From Desulfacinum infernum DSM 9756 (GTDB lineage: Bacteria > Desulfobacterota > Syntrophobacteria > Syntrophobacterales > DSM-9756), in assembly GCF_900129305.1 (NCBI RefSeq), contig NZ_FQVB01000033.1:1-51158 (forward strand): a stretch of DNA of 51,158 nucleotides, given 5' to 3'. The position numbers were made by a program, and so were the translations under genes. Numbering within the stretch: the stretch's first letter is position 1; every line of letters starts with the position of its first letter. Positions 7,005 to 15,120 of this stretch are shown here, in pieces. The notes under the pieces were generated by a model. That model was not told where the DNA came from. It was given only the letters and a program-made list of their open reading frames with translations, and searched no databases.

Positions 7005-7364
7005 ATGAAGCTTTGTTTTGTCATTTCCATCGGGTTCGAGCGGTCCGGCAGCGCCACCCGCGCCATGCAGTTTGCCAGCATCGCGGCGGAGGAGGGAAAT
7101 CACGTGGAGGTCTTCTTGATCGACGACGCCATCCATTGGGCGCAGATGGGCATGGCGGAAGGGATCCGTTCCTCCACGGGCGAGCACATGAAGGATCTTC
7201 TGGACACCCTGATCAGGCGGAAGACCCCCATCCACGTGTGCAAGGCCTGTGCGGACAAGCGGCTGGTGTCTCCGGACGACCTGGTGGACGGCGCCGTGAT
7301 TTCCCCCGCCCCGGTGCTGGTCCAGATGATGGCCGATCCGGAATACAAGGTGCTCACTTTCTAA
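7005..7364 (+). CDS. DsrE-family sulfur-relay protein
   Basis: The 119-residue protein has the DsrE/DsrF fold: an N-terminal beta strand KLCFVISIGFE, a long helix, the EVFLIDDAIHW strand, then VCKACADKRL with Cys79 and Cys82 as candidate persulfide carriers. DsrE proteins hand sulfur to or from TusA-type carriers. AAAGGAG precedes the ATG. It is divergent from tusA and the mvhD-like gene, and a sigma-54 promoter precedes it. The TAA stop coincides with the left end of a family B repeat element. The exact subfamily (DsrE, DsrE2 or DsrE3) cannot be fixed here; there is no membrane segment. Confidence 0.85.
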   Translation: MKLCFVISIGFERSGSATRAMQFASIAAEEGNHVEVFLIDDAIHWAQMGMAEGIRSSTGEHMKDLLDTLIRRKTPIHVCKACADKRLVSPDDLVDGAVISPAPVLVQMMADPEYKVLTF

Positions 7365-7586
7365 GGGGCCGTCCGAAAACGCAGCGGATGATCTCTTTTC
7401 TCGTAGCGCAGCCCTTTAGGGCTGCGGAAAAACCCCCGAACGTTGGATGGGATATTGCGTATTTCCTGTCGCTTCATGAAGTTGAGATAGCCCTCTCCGC
7501 GGGGCTGAAGCCCCGCGGCTACGAAAAGAGCGGCCATAGCCCGGGCTCTTGTTTCGGAGAGCCATTGTCGGACAGGCTCCCAGGAG
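7361..7586 (+). repeat. Palindromic MITE-like element, family B, copy 1
   Basis: This element of about 226 bp has the same architecture as the copy at 88-312, in the opposite orientation. It carries terminal repeats related to GGAGCNTGTCCGAAAA, a hairpin AGCCCTTTAGGGCT near 7405 and a CCGCGGGGCTGAAGCCCCGCGG hairpin near 7500. It fills the whole gap between the dsrE-like and usp genes. Its left end contains the dsrE stop codon, and its right end (CCCAGGAGG) supplies the ribosome binding site of the usp gene. Confidence 0.75.
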
Positions 7587-7596
7587 GCTTTCTTCC

Positions 7597-8019
7597 ATGC
7601 TTCAACGGATCCTCGTGGCCTTCAAGTTTTCCCCGGCGGGCGCCCGCACCCTCCTGCAGGCCGCCGAACTGGCGCGGGTGCACGGCGCCCGCCTCCACAT
7701 CTTTCACGCCCTCGACTACCGGCTCCTCCACCCGGCAACGCCCGACGAGCGCATCGTGGCCATGACCCGGGAAGCGGAAGAGCGCTTCGAAAAGGAATAC
7801 AAGAAATACCTGGAAGGGTACCCGCGCTACGGCTTCAACTGTTGGGAGGCCGACCCGTCGGTGGAAATCTGCAAGCTGGCCGAAGACATGGCGGCGGACC
7901 TGGTGGTCATCGGCTGCCATCAGGTGGGTGACCGCCCCGGCATCTCGCGCCTTGGCATGGTGGGGCTGGCCATCGTTCAGACGGCGCCCTGCATGGTGCT
8001 GGTGGTGCCCTGCCCCTGA
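7597..8019 (+). CDS. Universal stress protein (UspA family)
   Basis: The 140-residue single-domain Usp begins with MLQRILVAFKFSPAGART, the usual first strand, and ends with IVQTAPCMVLVVP, the typical last strand. The ATP-binding signature (GxxG-x9-GS) is poor in GCHQVGDRPGISRLGMVG, so nucleotide binding is doubtful. ATG 7597 is chosen because AGGAGG lies 11 bases upstream. That ribosome binding site belongs to the right end of the adjacent repeat element. Its function is likely a general stress role; nothing more specific is visible. Confidence 0.88.
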   Translation: MLQRILVAFKFSPAGARTLLQAAELARVHGARLHIFHALDYRLLHPATPDERIVAMTREAEERFEKEYKKYLEGYPRYGFNCWEADPSVEICKLAEDMAADLVVIGCHQVGDRPGISRLGMVGLAIVQTAPCMVLVVPCP

Positions 8020-8335
8020 CGGCCCCCCGAAAACCTTTCCGAGCCTCCCCTCCCAGCAGCCATGGCCGCCGCCACAAGCACGACGATGCGCGACCGTTCC
8101 CCGTTGGGCATGGCGCCCGACCCCGGATTCTCCGTCGGTTTCCCGCCCGCCGCCCCTTTGCTTTTCCTTCCCTGCAAGTTAAACATATTCAAGAAATGCC
8201 AATCGCTATTTCATATGATTTGATACTTTTGAATTCATCCTGAAAAATTCCCCGCACTCTCGATCTTCTCCTGAGCCTCTGGCCCTATGGATAGTCCCAA
8301 GTGAAAGGACTCGACCAACAACGAAGGAGGAGGCC
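8020..8335. other. Gene-free stretch before the GAF gene
   Basis: A C-rich segment (8020-8165) is followed by about 80 bases of AT-rich DNA (8170-8250), the most likely place for the promoter of the downstream GAF gene. No confident -35/-10 pair, RNA gene or coding frame was seen. Confidence 0.4.
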
Positions 8336-8380
8336 ATGCAGATCAAGATGGGCAGATTCGCCAGGAACGCCAAAGGATAA
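8336..8380 (+). CDS. Possible 14-residue leader peptide
   Basis: ATG 8336 is preceded by AAGGAGGAGG at ideal spacing and opens a 14-codon frame ending in TAA (MQIKMGRFARNAKG). It lies 91 bases before the GAF gene, with a hairpin between them. The very strong ribosome binding site is the main evidence; the peptide resembles nothing known. It could be a translated leader involved in attenuation, or a chance short frame. Confidence 0.35.
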   Translation: MQIKMGRFARNAKG

Positions 8381-8435
8381 GGAGGGCTTTTTCCGGCCGT
8401 TCCGCCGGATGGGCCTGGAAGCACCAACGTGGTCA

Positions 8436-8458
8436 CTCCCATGCCTCGAGCATGGGAG
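8436..8458 (+). promoter_or_regulatory. Hairpin next to the GAF gene ribosome binding site
   Basis: CTCCCATGC-CTCGA-GCATGGGAG forms a perfect 9-bp stem. Its 3' arm contains GGGAG, one of two Shine-Dalgarno-like stretches before ATG 8472; the second (AAAGGA, 8461-8466) lies just outside. The stem could modulate translation of the GAF protein. Confidence 0.5.
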
Positions 8459-8471
8459 GAAAGGAAAAAAC

Positions 8472-9107
8472 ATGAAAAGACACCTCATGAACTACGAGAC
8501 GTTTCTTCGGATCGCCAACGCCATCGGTCACTCCCGAGACCCCGAGGAGGTGATCCTGACGACGGTGGAAGGTGTGAAAACCGCACTCAACGTCAAGGGC
8601 TGCGCTCTTTTCCTGATCAACAGGAAGACCGATCAGCTGGAACTGGCGGCATCCTACGGGCTGAGCGACGAGTACATCAACAAGGGCCCGGTGAGCGCCC
8701 TGCGTTCCATCGCCGCGTCTCTGGAAAGCGGACCGGTGGCCATCCATGATGTGGCCGATGATCCCCGGATCGAGTACCCGGAGGCGGCCAGGAGGGAGGG
8801 GATCGCTTCGATCCTTTCCGTCCCCGTGTTTACCGGTGGCCGTGTCATCGGGGCCATGCGGGTTTATACGTCCGAGCCCTGGGATTTCACGCTGGATGAT
8901 GTGAATTTCGTGCAGGCCTTGGCCCAGATCGCCGGCATGGCCCTGGATATGTGCCGTCTTTACAAGGGTTACAAGGAAAGTCTCGATGTCCTGAAAACCC
9001 TGCGGGAGGCCCAGAAGGTCCGCACGACCCGGCGAACCCCCTACGAAGGCGTGCCGCAAAGCGTGGACGCCGGCGATCTCCAGCGCCGGGAGCCGGCGAT
9101 CGCCTGA
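8472..9107 (+). CDS. GAF-domain protein
   Basis: The 211-residue cytoplasmic protein consists of one GAF domain (about residues 10-165): ILTTVEGVKTALNVKGCALF, then IASILSVPVFTGGRVIGAMR and a closing helix at VNFVQALAQIAGMALDM. It has no kinase, cyclase or HTH output domain, so it probably binds a small ligand or a partner. A helical, basic tail of about 45 residues follows. ATG 8472 is chosen for its upstream GGAGG and AAAGGA; the in-frame extension to 8301 has no such site. It stands between usp and the PEP-synthase-like gene on the same strand. Confidence 0.82.
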   Translation: MKRHLMNYETFLRIANAIGHSRDPEEVILTTVEGVKTALNVKGCALFLINRKTDQLELAASYGLSDEYINKGPVSALRSIAASLESGPVAIHDVADDPRIEYPEAARREGIASILSVPVFTGGRVIGAMRVYTSEPWDFTLDDVNFVQALAQIAGMALDMCRLYKGYKESLDVLKTLREAQKVRTTRRTPYEGVPQSVDAGDLQRREPAIA

Positions 9108-9242
9108 GGACCGAAGCCCGACGGGACCCATTTGCGACTTGATCCGATCCGCCCGTCGGGTTCGAATAATGGCTCCGGATGGAGAAGGCCTTGCTTGTCC
9201 ATGCACCGCCGGGGGACGGCCCCCAACGGAAAGTTGCAGCCC

Positions 9243-11822
9243 ATGCGCCTCCATCACCCCCCTTCCCTGTGGGACCGCCTGGCCGGTCTTGTGAGCCCCC
9301 GCCGCAGACTGGTCCACACGTACGCCCGGTTTCGCCGGCTTCTCCGGGCCGACCACAGGTGCCATCGGTGCATGGCCACCCTGGAGCGCGTCCATGGAGA
9401 AGACCCGCCCGTGGATTTCCACAAGGTGCGTCGCATGGCGGCGCTCCTGGAGCGTCATGCCCAGGCCCTGGTAAAAGAGCTCGAGGCCATGGCCCCCCGG
9501 CAGGGAAAGGCGGCGGAGGCCGCCCTGGACCGGGTGCGCCGTCGCATGGCCCCGGCCCTGATCCCGGCATCCCTTCCCGCGGACTCGCCCCTTGTCGTTC
9601 CCATGGACGAAGCGGGGGGCCTCGGGGAAGATCTCCTGGGCGGTAAGGCCCTTCAGGCGGCCCGTCTGGCGGGCCTCGGCCTTCCCGTTCCCCGGTCCTT
9701 CGTGGTCACTTCCCGGGCCTTTCTCCACGTCCTGGCCCACAACCATCTGGGAGAAGAGACGGCCCGTTGGTTGGGGCGCCTGGACGCCTCCAATTCCAAA
9801 AAGCTTGGCCGCACGGCGGAAGCACTTTGCCGAAAGCTGGAAAAGTGCCACCTTCCTCCGGACCTGCTGGAGGCCGTGGGCGAAACCCTTCGACGGGTTT
9901 TCGCAGACGAGGCGGATTCCGTTTCCCTTTGCGTTCGAAGCAGCGCCGTGGGGGAAGACCGCACCCACTCCTTCGCGGGCCAGTACCTGAGCGTGCTCCA
10001 TGTACCGCCCTCGGCCTTCCCCGACGCCTATCGGCGGGTGATGGCGAGCAAATACACGGCCAACGCCCTGGCCTACCGGGTGTTCAACGGATATTTGGAC
10101 GAAGAAACCCCCATGGCCGTCCTGGTCATGGAGACGGTGGACGCCGTCCGGAGCGGAGTGGCCTACAGCGCGGACCCGTCCACGGGCGATCCCCGGCGTC
10201 CGACCGTCTACGGCGTGTGGGGCATGGGCGAGATGCTGGTGCAAGGGGAAGCCGCACCGCAAGTGGTGATCCTGGACCGAACCACGCTCTCGCTCCACGA
10301 AAATCCCACACGGCTTTCCCAACAGACCGAAAAGTTGGTCCTGAGCCCCGGCGGCGGCCTGGAGCGCCGTCCCCTGACCGAAGAGGAAAAGGCGAGGGGC
10401 CCGGTGGACGCTTCCCTGGCCCGCCTTCTGGCCCGACACCTCCTGGCCTGCGAAGACCTTCTGGGCGGGCCCGTGGACATGGAGTGGGCCGTGGACGCGC
10501 GGGGACGAACGTGGATTCTGCAGGCGCGGCCGCTCTTCGTTCAGGCCCCCCGGCCGGAATGTGCGGCGAGAGAGGCGCCGCCGGAAGAGAGGGTGCTTCT
10601 TTCCGGCGGAGAATGCGCCTGCCCGGGAACGGCGGTGGGACGCGTGGTCCACGTGGAATCCCCTTCGGACTTGCCCCGCGTTCCCCCGGACGCCGTGGTC
10701 ACCGCCGCCGCCCCCTTTCCCGAATTGGCCACCATCGCCGACCGACTCCAGGCCGTCCTCACCGATGCGGGCTCGGTGGCCGGACATTTTGCCTCGGTCG
10801 CCCGTGAAAAGGCCATCCCCCTGTTGGTGAACACGGGGTCGGCCACCACGGTCCTGCGGCCCGGCCGAATCGTCACGGTGGATGCCACGGCCCGAAGGGT
10901 TTACGCCGGCCTGGTATCGGGCCTTCTGGATCCCGCCTGCCGCCTGGGCCGGCTTCCGGCGGACCGCCCCGTCAAGGCCCGGCTGCGGCGGCTTCTGGAT
11001 TGCGTTTCCCCCCTGCATCTGACGGATGCCGCCAGCCCCGAATTCCGGGCGGAAAATTGCTCCACCATCCACGACATCCTGCGCTTTTGCCACGAAACGG
11101 CGCTTCGCGCCATGTTCGGGGCCCACCGGCGGGGACGCACCGTGAGGGGAGCTCGCAGGCTCTCGAGCGACCTGCCCTTCCAGCTCTACCTTCTGGATCT
11201 CGGGGGAGGCCTCGCCGGCGCAACGGGTCGTTCCGGGGCCGTTTCCCTGGAAGATGTGGCCAATCCCTTGTTTCGAGCCCTTTGGAAGGGATTGTCCTCT
11301 CCGGACGTGTACTGGAGCGACAAGGTGCGCCACATGGACTGGGAGGACTTCGACCGGGTGAGCGCCGGCGTCTTTTCCCTGGACTCCCAACTGCTGGCCA
11401 GCTTCGCTCTTCTTTCCTCCGATTATGTCAATGTCCACCTGCGCTTCGGCTATCACTTCGCCGTGGTGGACGCCTTGGGCGGCGCAGGGAACGCACGCAA
11501 CCACCTGCGCTTCGCCTTCACGGGCGGCGGTGCCGATCTGAGCGGCCGGCAGCGGCGGATTCTTCTTCTGGAGCGCGTCCTGGAAAGATCGGGGCTGACG
11601 GTGGAACGGCGGGGAGACCGGCTGGAAGCCCACGCCCGGGACATCCCGCCCCACCGTCTTCCCCGAATGGTGGAAATGCTGGGCCACCTCCTGGGAATCA
11701 CCCGCCTTCTGGACATGCGCCTCCAAACGGAAGAAGATGTGCGGGAAGAAGCGGCTCGGTTCTTCGCCGCCCATCCCGATCTTTTAGAGACATCCCCCCG
11801 TGGAGGAGTAGGCAACCGGTGA
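9243..11822 (+). CDS. PEP-synthase-like (PEP/pyruvate-binding) protein
   Basis: The protein of about 859 residues is related to phosphoenolpyruvate synthase and other PEP-utilising enzymes. A family-specific N-terminal helical region of about 110 residues precedes the ATP-grasp PEP/pyruvate-binding domain. That domain includes GGKALQAARLAGLGLPVP, CVRSSAVGED and the MEWAVDARGRTWILQARPL end. The swivelling phosphohistidine domain follows, with His515 in SVAGHFASVARE. Instead of the TIM-barrel PEP domain the C-terminus has about 270 residues of unrecognised sequence, so it is probably not a housekeeping PpsA. The start is uncertain: 9243 fits the family N-terminus; 9201 and 9132 are in-frame alternatives. 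GTGA overlap couples it to the downstream phosphatase gene. Confidence 0.8.
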   Translation: MRLHHPPSLWDRLAGLVSPRRRLVHTYARFRRLLRADHRCHRCMATLERVHGEDPPVDFHKVRRMAALLERHAQALVKELEAMAPRQGKAAEAALDRVRRRMAPALIPASLPADSPLVVPMDEAGGLGEDLLGGKALQAARLAGLGLPVPRSFVVTSRAFLHVLAHNHLGEETARWLGRLDASNSKKLGRTAEALCRKLEKCHLPPDLLEAVGETLRRVFADEADSVSLCVRSSAVGEDRTHSFAGQYLSVLHVPPSAFPDAYRRVMASKYTANALAYRVFNGYLDEETPMAVLVMETVDAVRSGVAYSADPSTGDPRRPTVYGVWGMGEMLVQGEAAPQVVILDRTTLSLHENPTRLSQQTEKLVLSPGGGLERRPLTEEEKARGPVDASLARLLARHLLACEDLLGGPVDMEWAVDARGRTWILQARPLFVQAPRPECAAREAPPEERVLLSGGECACPGTAVGRVVHVESPSDLPRVPPDAVVTAAAPFPELATIADRLQAVLTDAGSVAGHFASVAREKAIPLLVNTGSATTVLRPGRIVTVDATARRVYAGLVSGLLDPACRLGRLPADRPVKARLRRLLDCVSPLHLTDAASPEFRAENCSTIHDILRFCHETALRAMFGAHRRGRTVRGARRLSSDLPFQLYLLDLGGGLAGATGRSGAVSLEDVANPLFRALWKGLSSPDVYWSDKVRHMDWEDFDRVSAGVFSLDSQLLASFALLSSDYVNVHLRFGYHFAVVDALGGAGNARNHLRFAFTGGGADLSGRQRRILLLERVLERSGLTVERRGDRLEAHARDIPPHRLPRMVEMLGHLLGITRLLDMRLQTEEDVREEAARFFAAHPDLLETSPRGGVGNR

Positions 11823-12982
11823 GTCGATACCCGCTCACGTGGATCACGGAACAGCTGGCGGCGGGCCACGCCCCCATGTCCCATGCGGATCTGGAATCCC
11901 TGAGGCGACAGGGCGTGGACGCCATCCTCAACCTGTGCGCCGAATTCTGCGATCTTCACGAGATCGAAGAGAAAGCGGGCTTCGAAATCCACTACCTTCC
12001 CACCGACGACGAAGGCATCCCGGACCCGACGGCCCTGGAGCGGGCCCTGGACTGGCTGAACGCCTGTCTCTTTACCGGCAAGAAGGTGCTGGTCCACTGC
12101 CGCTTCGGTATCGGCCGCACCGGTACGGTCCTCACGGCCTTCCTGCTGCGCCGGGGGTACGCCCTGAAGGAGGCCCGCAAGATTCTGGAAGGATCCCGCG
12201 CCCGGCCGGAAAGCTACGTCCAGTGGAAGATGCTCCGCCGCTACTGCCGCCGGGAAGGTTCGCCGGGCGTTTGCCGTTTCGATCTCCGCGAAAGAAGCCT
12301 CGTGGATCTCTCTCCCTACTTTTCCGAATATGAGGAGATCCTTCGGGAGGCCGACGAGGTCTTCGATCGGCAGGCCCCCGATCTTCCGCGCTGCGGGGAT
12401 GGAACGGACGCCTGCTGCCGCCGGCTCCTTTACCTGCAGCTCGTGGAGGCGGTTCATTTGAACCACCGCATGGGAAAGGAGATCCCCTGGGACGAGCGGC
12501 TCCGGGCCGTGGAGCGGGCGGCGACCTTCCGGAAGCGCCCGGCACCTCCTCCGCGGGAGCGAACCGGGATCTTCGCCGCCCTATTCGGCCGCTACGCGGC
12601 CCCTCCCCCGGACCGGGAAGAACCCCGTCGGGAACAAATCCTTACCCGATGCCCGCTCAGCGTGGACGGCCGATGCCTGGCCTTTCCCTTCCGGCCGCTT
12701 CTGTGCCGGATCCACGGGCTCTGCGTCCGCTACGACGGCCGGGTCTTCTGCTGGGGATCGGGAAAGGGCCCCGCGGAATCCTCACCCAGCGCCCCCTTCG
12801 ACCTGGACGATGTTCGCCGAAGACTGGACCGGCTTTCCCGAAGACTCCTCAGGGACCTCACCGGGAGGGAGCCGCCCGACACGGCCGGGCTGGTCTTCCC
12901 CCTGCCGGACGTGGTGAGCGGCGCCTTCGCGCGCGACTGTCTCTATGCCCTGGAAGGCAGGTGGGACGTCTTTTCCAGGTAG
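11819..12982 (+). CDS. Dual-specificity phosphatase fused to a YkgJ-like Cys domain
   Basis: The 387-residue protein starts with a protein tyrosine/dual-specificity phosphatase domain. Its P-loop is VHCRFGIGRTG, with nucleophile Cys94 and Arg100, and a WPD-like Asp in LPTDDEG. The C-terminal half has cysteines spaced as in YkgJ-type metal-chelating domains: DACC near residue 200, Cys278 in CPLSVDGRC, and Cys296 in RPLLCRIHG. The GTG start at 11819 overlaps the upstream TGA as GTGA, behind GGAGGAGTAGG. The close coupling suggests that it acts with the PEP-synthase-like protein. The 3' end overlaps the convergent photolyase gene by 40 bases. Confidence 0.82.
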   Translation: MSRYPLTWITEQLAAGHAPMSHADLESLRRQGVDAILNLCAEFCDLHEIEEKAGFEIHYLPTDDEGIPDPTALERALDWLNACLFTGKKVLVHCRFGIGRTGTVLTAFLLRRGYALKEARKILEGSRARPESYVQWKMLRRYCRREGSPGVCRFDLRERSLVDLSPYFSEYEEILREADEVFDRQAPDLPRCGDGTDACCRRLLYLQLVEAVHLNHRMGKEIPWDERLRAVERAATFRKRPAPPPRERTGIFAALFGRYAAPPPDREEPRREQILTRCPLSVDGRCLAFPFRPLLCRIHGLCVRYDGRVFCWGSGKGPAESSPSAPFDLDDVRRRLDRLSRRLLRDLTGREPPDTAGLVFPLPDVVSGAFARDCLYALEGRWDVFSR

Positions 12983-14295
12983 ACGGTGAGATCCAACTTG
13001 CGGCGCAACCCCTGGGGGGTCATGGAGCGGACCTGGCCGAAGATGGGGCGTTCCTTGAACGGCCGGTCGTGCAGGCCGAGGCACCAGGCCACGCCCACGT
13101 AGCTGGAAGGATCCCGCCCGTCCAGGGCGTACTTGTTGTTGAGATAAAGGCCCACCCGAAAGGCCTCCCGGGGGTTTCGGGTCCACAAAAGAAGCTGTCT
13201 CCCCCAGTACATGCGCATGTACCCGTGGATCTTCCCGAAATGGACCAGCTCCCTCTGGGCCGCGTTCCACGCCGGATCTTCGGTCCGAGCGGCTTCCAGC
13301 TCTTCCCGGGAATAAAGCGCCGGTCGGGGGTCGCGGGCGTGGCGGCTCAGAGTGTCCCGGGCCCAGGCCGGCAGCCCCTCCCAGGCATCGTAGGCGGGAT
13401 TGTAGTAGACCGCATTGACGGCCAGCTCCCGGCGCACCACCCGCTCTTCCAGGAATGCCTCCGCCCCTGCACCGCCCCTCCGGGACGCCTCCCACGCGGC
13501 TTCCAGCGGCGACAACTGGCCGAAATGCAGATAAGGACTGAGGCCGGAACAGACGTCCCGGCCGGGATCATTCCTTTCCTCGGCGTAGCGTTCCAGCCGC
13601 TCGTCCAGAAAGCGCTGCAGGGCCTGGCGAGCCGCCCGGTTTCCGGAACCAAGAGGCACCGTTGGCACCGATCGGTCCACGACCAGGCGCCCGAGAAGGC
13701 CTTCCACGTCCAGCGGCACGGAAGATGGAAAATCGCCGCCCGAAAACCGCACGCGCGGGGCCTTTTCTTCCATGGGAGTCAAGAACCGGTCCAGCGCGGG
13801 CCGGATACGCCGGCGAAGCACCGCGGCGCTCACCGCCTGTTTGGGATAGGCGGCCTCCACGGGCACCACCACGTCCGTTTCCACCTCCACAAACGGCCGC
13901 TCCAGTCGCTCCGCCACCTGACGACGCCAGAGTCTCTGATGGTGCAGATACCCGCAATCGGTCACCACCAGCGCCGCCCGGGCCCCGTAAGAGGCGACCA
14001 CTTCCGGGGGACTCCCCACCTCCACCACGAAGCCCGCGCCACGGTCGGCCAGGTCGCGGCCGGTTTCCGCAAGCCCTTCCAGCATGAAGGCGTAATGGCG
14101 CAGGTTCGCTTCGGGATAATCGGGAATCAGGCAGAAGAGCACCAGCACCGGGCGTCCCTTACGGTCGGCCTCGTCCACCGCGTACTGGAGCGCATGGTTC
14201 CAGGACGCCCTTTGCGAGGCCTGCATCCAATAGAGGACGTAGCGCCCCCGGGCGGATCTTCCCGTGCTCCGCGGACGGATCCTTTCCTGCTCCAT
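12943..14295 (-). CDS. phrB: Class II CPD photolyase
   Basis: The 450-residue deoxyribodipyrimidine photolyase repairs cyclobutane pyrimidine dimers with FADH- and blue light. Class II features are visible: YVLYWMQASQRASWNHAL near the N-terminus, LRHYAFMLEGL, and the C-terminal YVGVAWCLGLHDRPFKERP and FGQVRSMTPQG blocks around the FAD site. The length is normal for the class. It lies 12 bases downstream of the DUF1295 gene on the same strand. A light-dependent repair enzyme indicates at least periodic exposure to light; together with the neighbouring lipid genes it suggests a photo-oxidative response. Confidence 0.93.
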   Translation of the reverse strand: MEQERIRPRSTGRSARGRYVLYWMQASQRASWNHALQYAVDEADRKGRPVLVLFCLIPDYPEANLRHYAFMLEGLAETGRDLADRGAGFVVEVGSPPEVVASYGARAALVVTDCGYLHHQRLWRRQVAERLERPFVEVETDVVVPVEAAYPKQAVSAAVLRRRIRPALDRFLTPMEEKAPRVRFSGGDFPSSVPLDVEGLLGRLVVDRSVPTVPLGSGNRAARQALQRFLDERLERYAEERNDPGRDVCSGLSPYLHFGQLSPLEAAWEASRRGGAGAEAFLEERVVRRELAVNAVYYNPAYDAWEGLPAWARDTLSRHARDPRPALYSREELEAARTEDPAWNAAQRELVHFGKIHGYMRMYWGRQLLLWTRNPREAFRVGLYLNNKYALDGRDPSSYVGVAWCLGLHDRPFKERPIFGQVRSMTPQGLRRKLDLTVYLEKTSHLPSRA

Positions 14296-14307
14296 GGGAT
14301 TCCCTCC

Positions 14308-15120
14308 TCAAGCACCGCCGGGTCCGTTCTTCCTGCGCTTCCTGGGAAACCAGGGAACGAAGGCGCTGGTCCTTTCTACGTATTCCTGATACTCGGGGCT
14401 CTTTTCCTTCATGACGCTTTCCAGAAGCGTTACACCGGAAACCCTGAGAAGTAGAAACGTGATGAGCGCAGGCCCCACGACGGTCCACCCACCACGGGGG
14501 GTGGATAGAGTCACCAGATACATCCCCCACCACACGAGGGTCTCTCCGAAATAGTTGGGATGGCGGCTGTAGGCCCACAGTCCCCGGTCCATAATTTTGC
14601 CGCGGTTTTCAGGCCGACGAAGAAACCGAAGCAGCTGAAAATCGGCCGTGGATTCCAACACGATACCGGCAAGCGAAAGAGCCGCTCCCACCAGATCCAG
14701 CGCCGTGATCCGGGCCGGTTCCGCCGAAGTGCACGCCCATTGGACGGGCAGGGAAACGATCCACAAAAGAACCCCTTGGAGCAGGAAGACGCTCCAGAGG
14801 CTCCTGACGGCAAAACGCTCACCATGGGCCTTTCGCATGGCCGCATAGCGCGGATCTTCTTCCTTGCCCCAGCTGCGGCCCGTGATGTGCGCCGACAGTC
14901 TGAGTCCCCACAGGGTGGTCAGGGTGGTCACCAGCAGCCTGCGTGCCCCATAGCCTTGGCCCGCCCAGAAACTGATCCAGGCAACCAACACGAAACCCAG
15001 GCCCCAGAAACGATCCACCAGGCTGGCCTTCTTTTTCCAGACGGTGTAGGGCCAAAGGGCCGTCATGAGCAGGAGCGCCGCCGCCAAGTTGATCGCAAAC
15101 AAAGTGCCCGTGGATGTCAT
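14308..15120 (-). CDS. DUF1295 membrane protein (steroid reductase fold)
   Basis: The 270-residue integral membrane protein has about six to seven hydrophobic segments. The DUF1295 signature includes GLWAYSRHPNYFGETLVWWG (around residues 192-211) and the N-terminal SLVDRFWGLGFV. The family is related to steroid 5-alpha reductases and isoprenylcysteine methyltransferases, so a lipid reductase or methyltransferase role is plausible. The ATG at 15120 overlaps the TGA of the symporter gene (ATGA), with GGGGAG upstream, and photolyase follows after 12 bases. Confidence 0.88.
   Translation of the reverse strand: MTSTGTLFAINLAAALLLMTALWPYTVWKKKASLVDRFWGLGFVLVAWISFWAGQGYGARRLLVTTLTTLWGLRLSAHITGRSWGKEEDPRYAAMRKAHGERFAVRSLWSVFLLQGVLLWIVSLPVQWACTSAEPARITALDLVGAALSLAGIVLESTADFQLLRFLRRPENRGKIMDRGLWAYSRHPNYFGETLVWWGMYLVTLSTPRGGWTVVGPALITFLLLRVSGVTLLESVMKEKSPEYQEYVERTSAFVPWFPRKRRKNGPGGA

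Noticed and set aside
8433-11774. A 1113-codon open frame on the minus strand
   Set aside because: It lies opposite the GAF and PEP-synthase-like genes, has no recognisable domain and a composition typical of antisense frames in high-GC DNA.
11000-11818. N-terminal extension of the phosphatase by 273 codons
   Set aside because: The extension overlaps the PEP-synthase-like gene in another frame and has low-complexity antisense-type composition; the GTG at 11819 with a strong ribosome binding site is the start.
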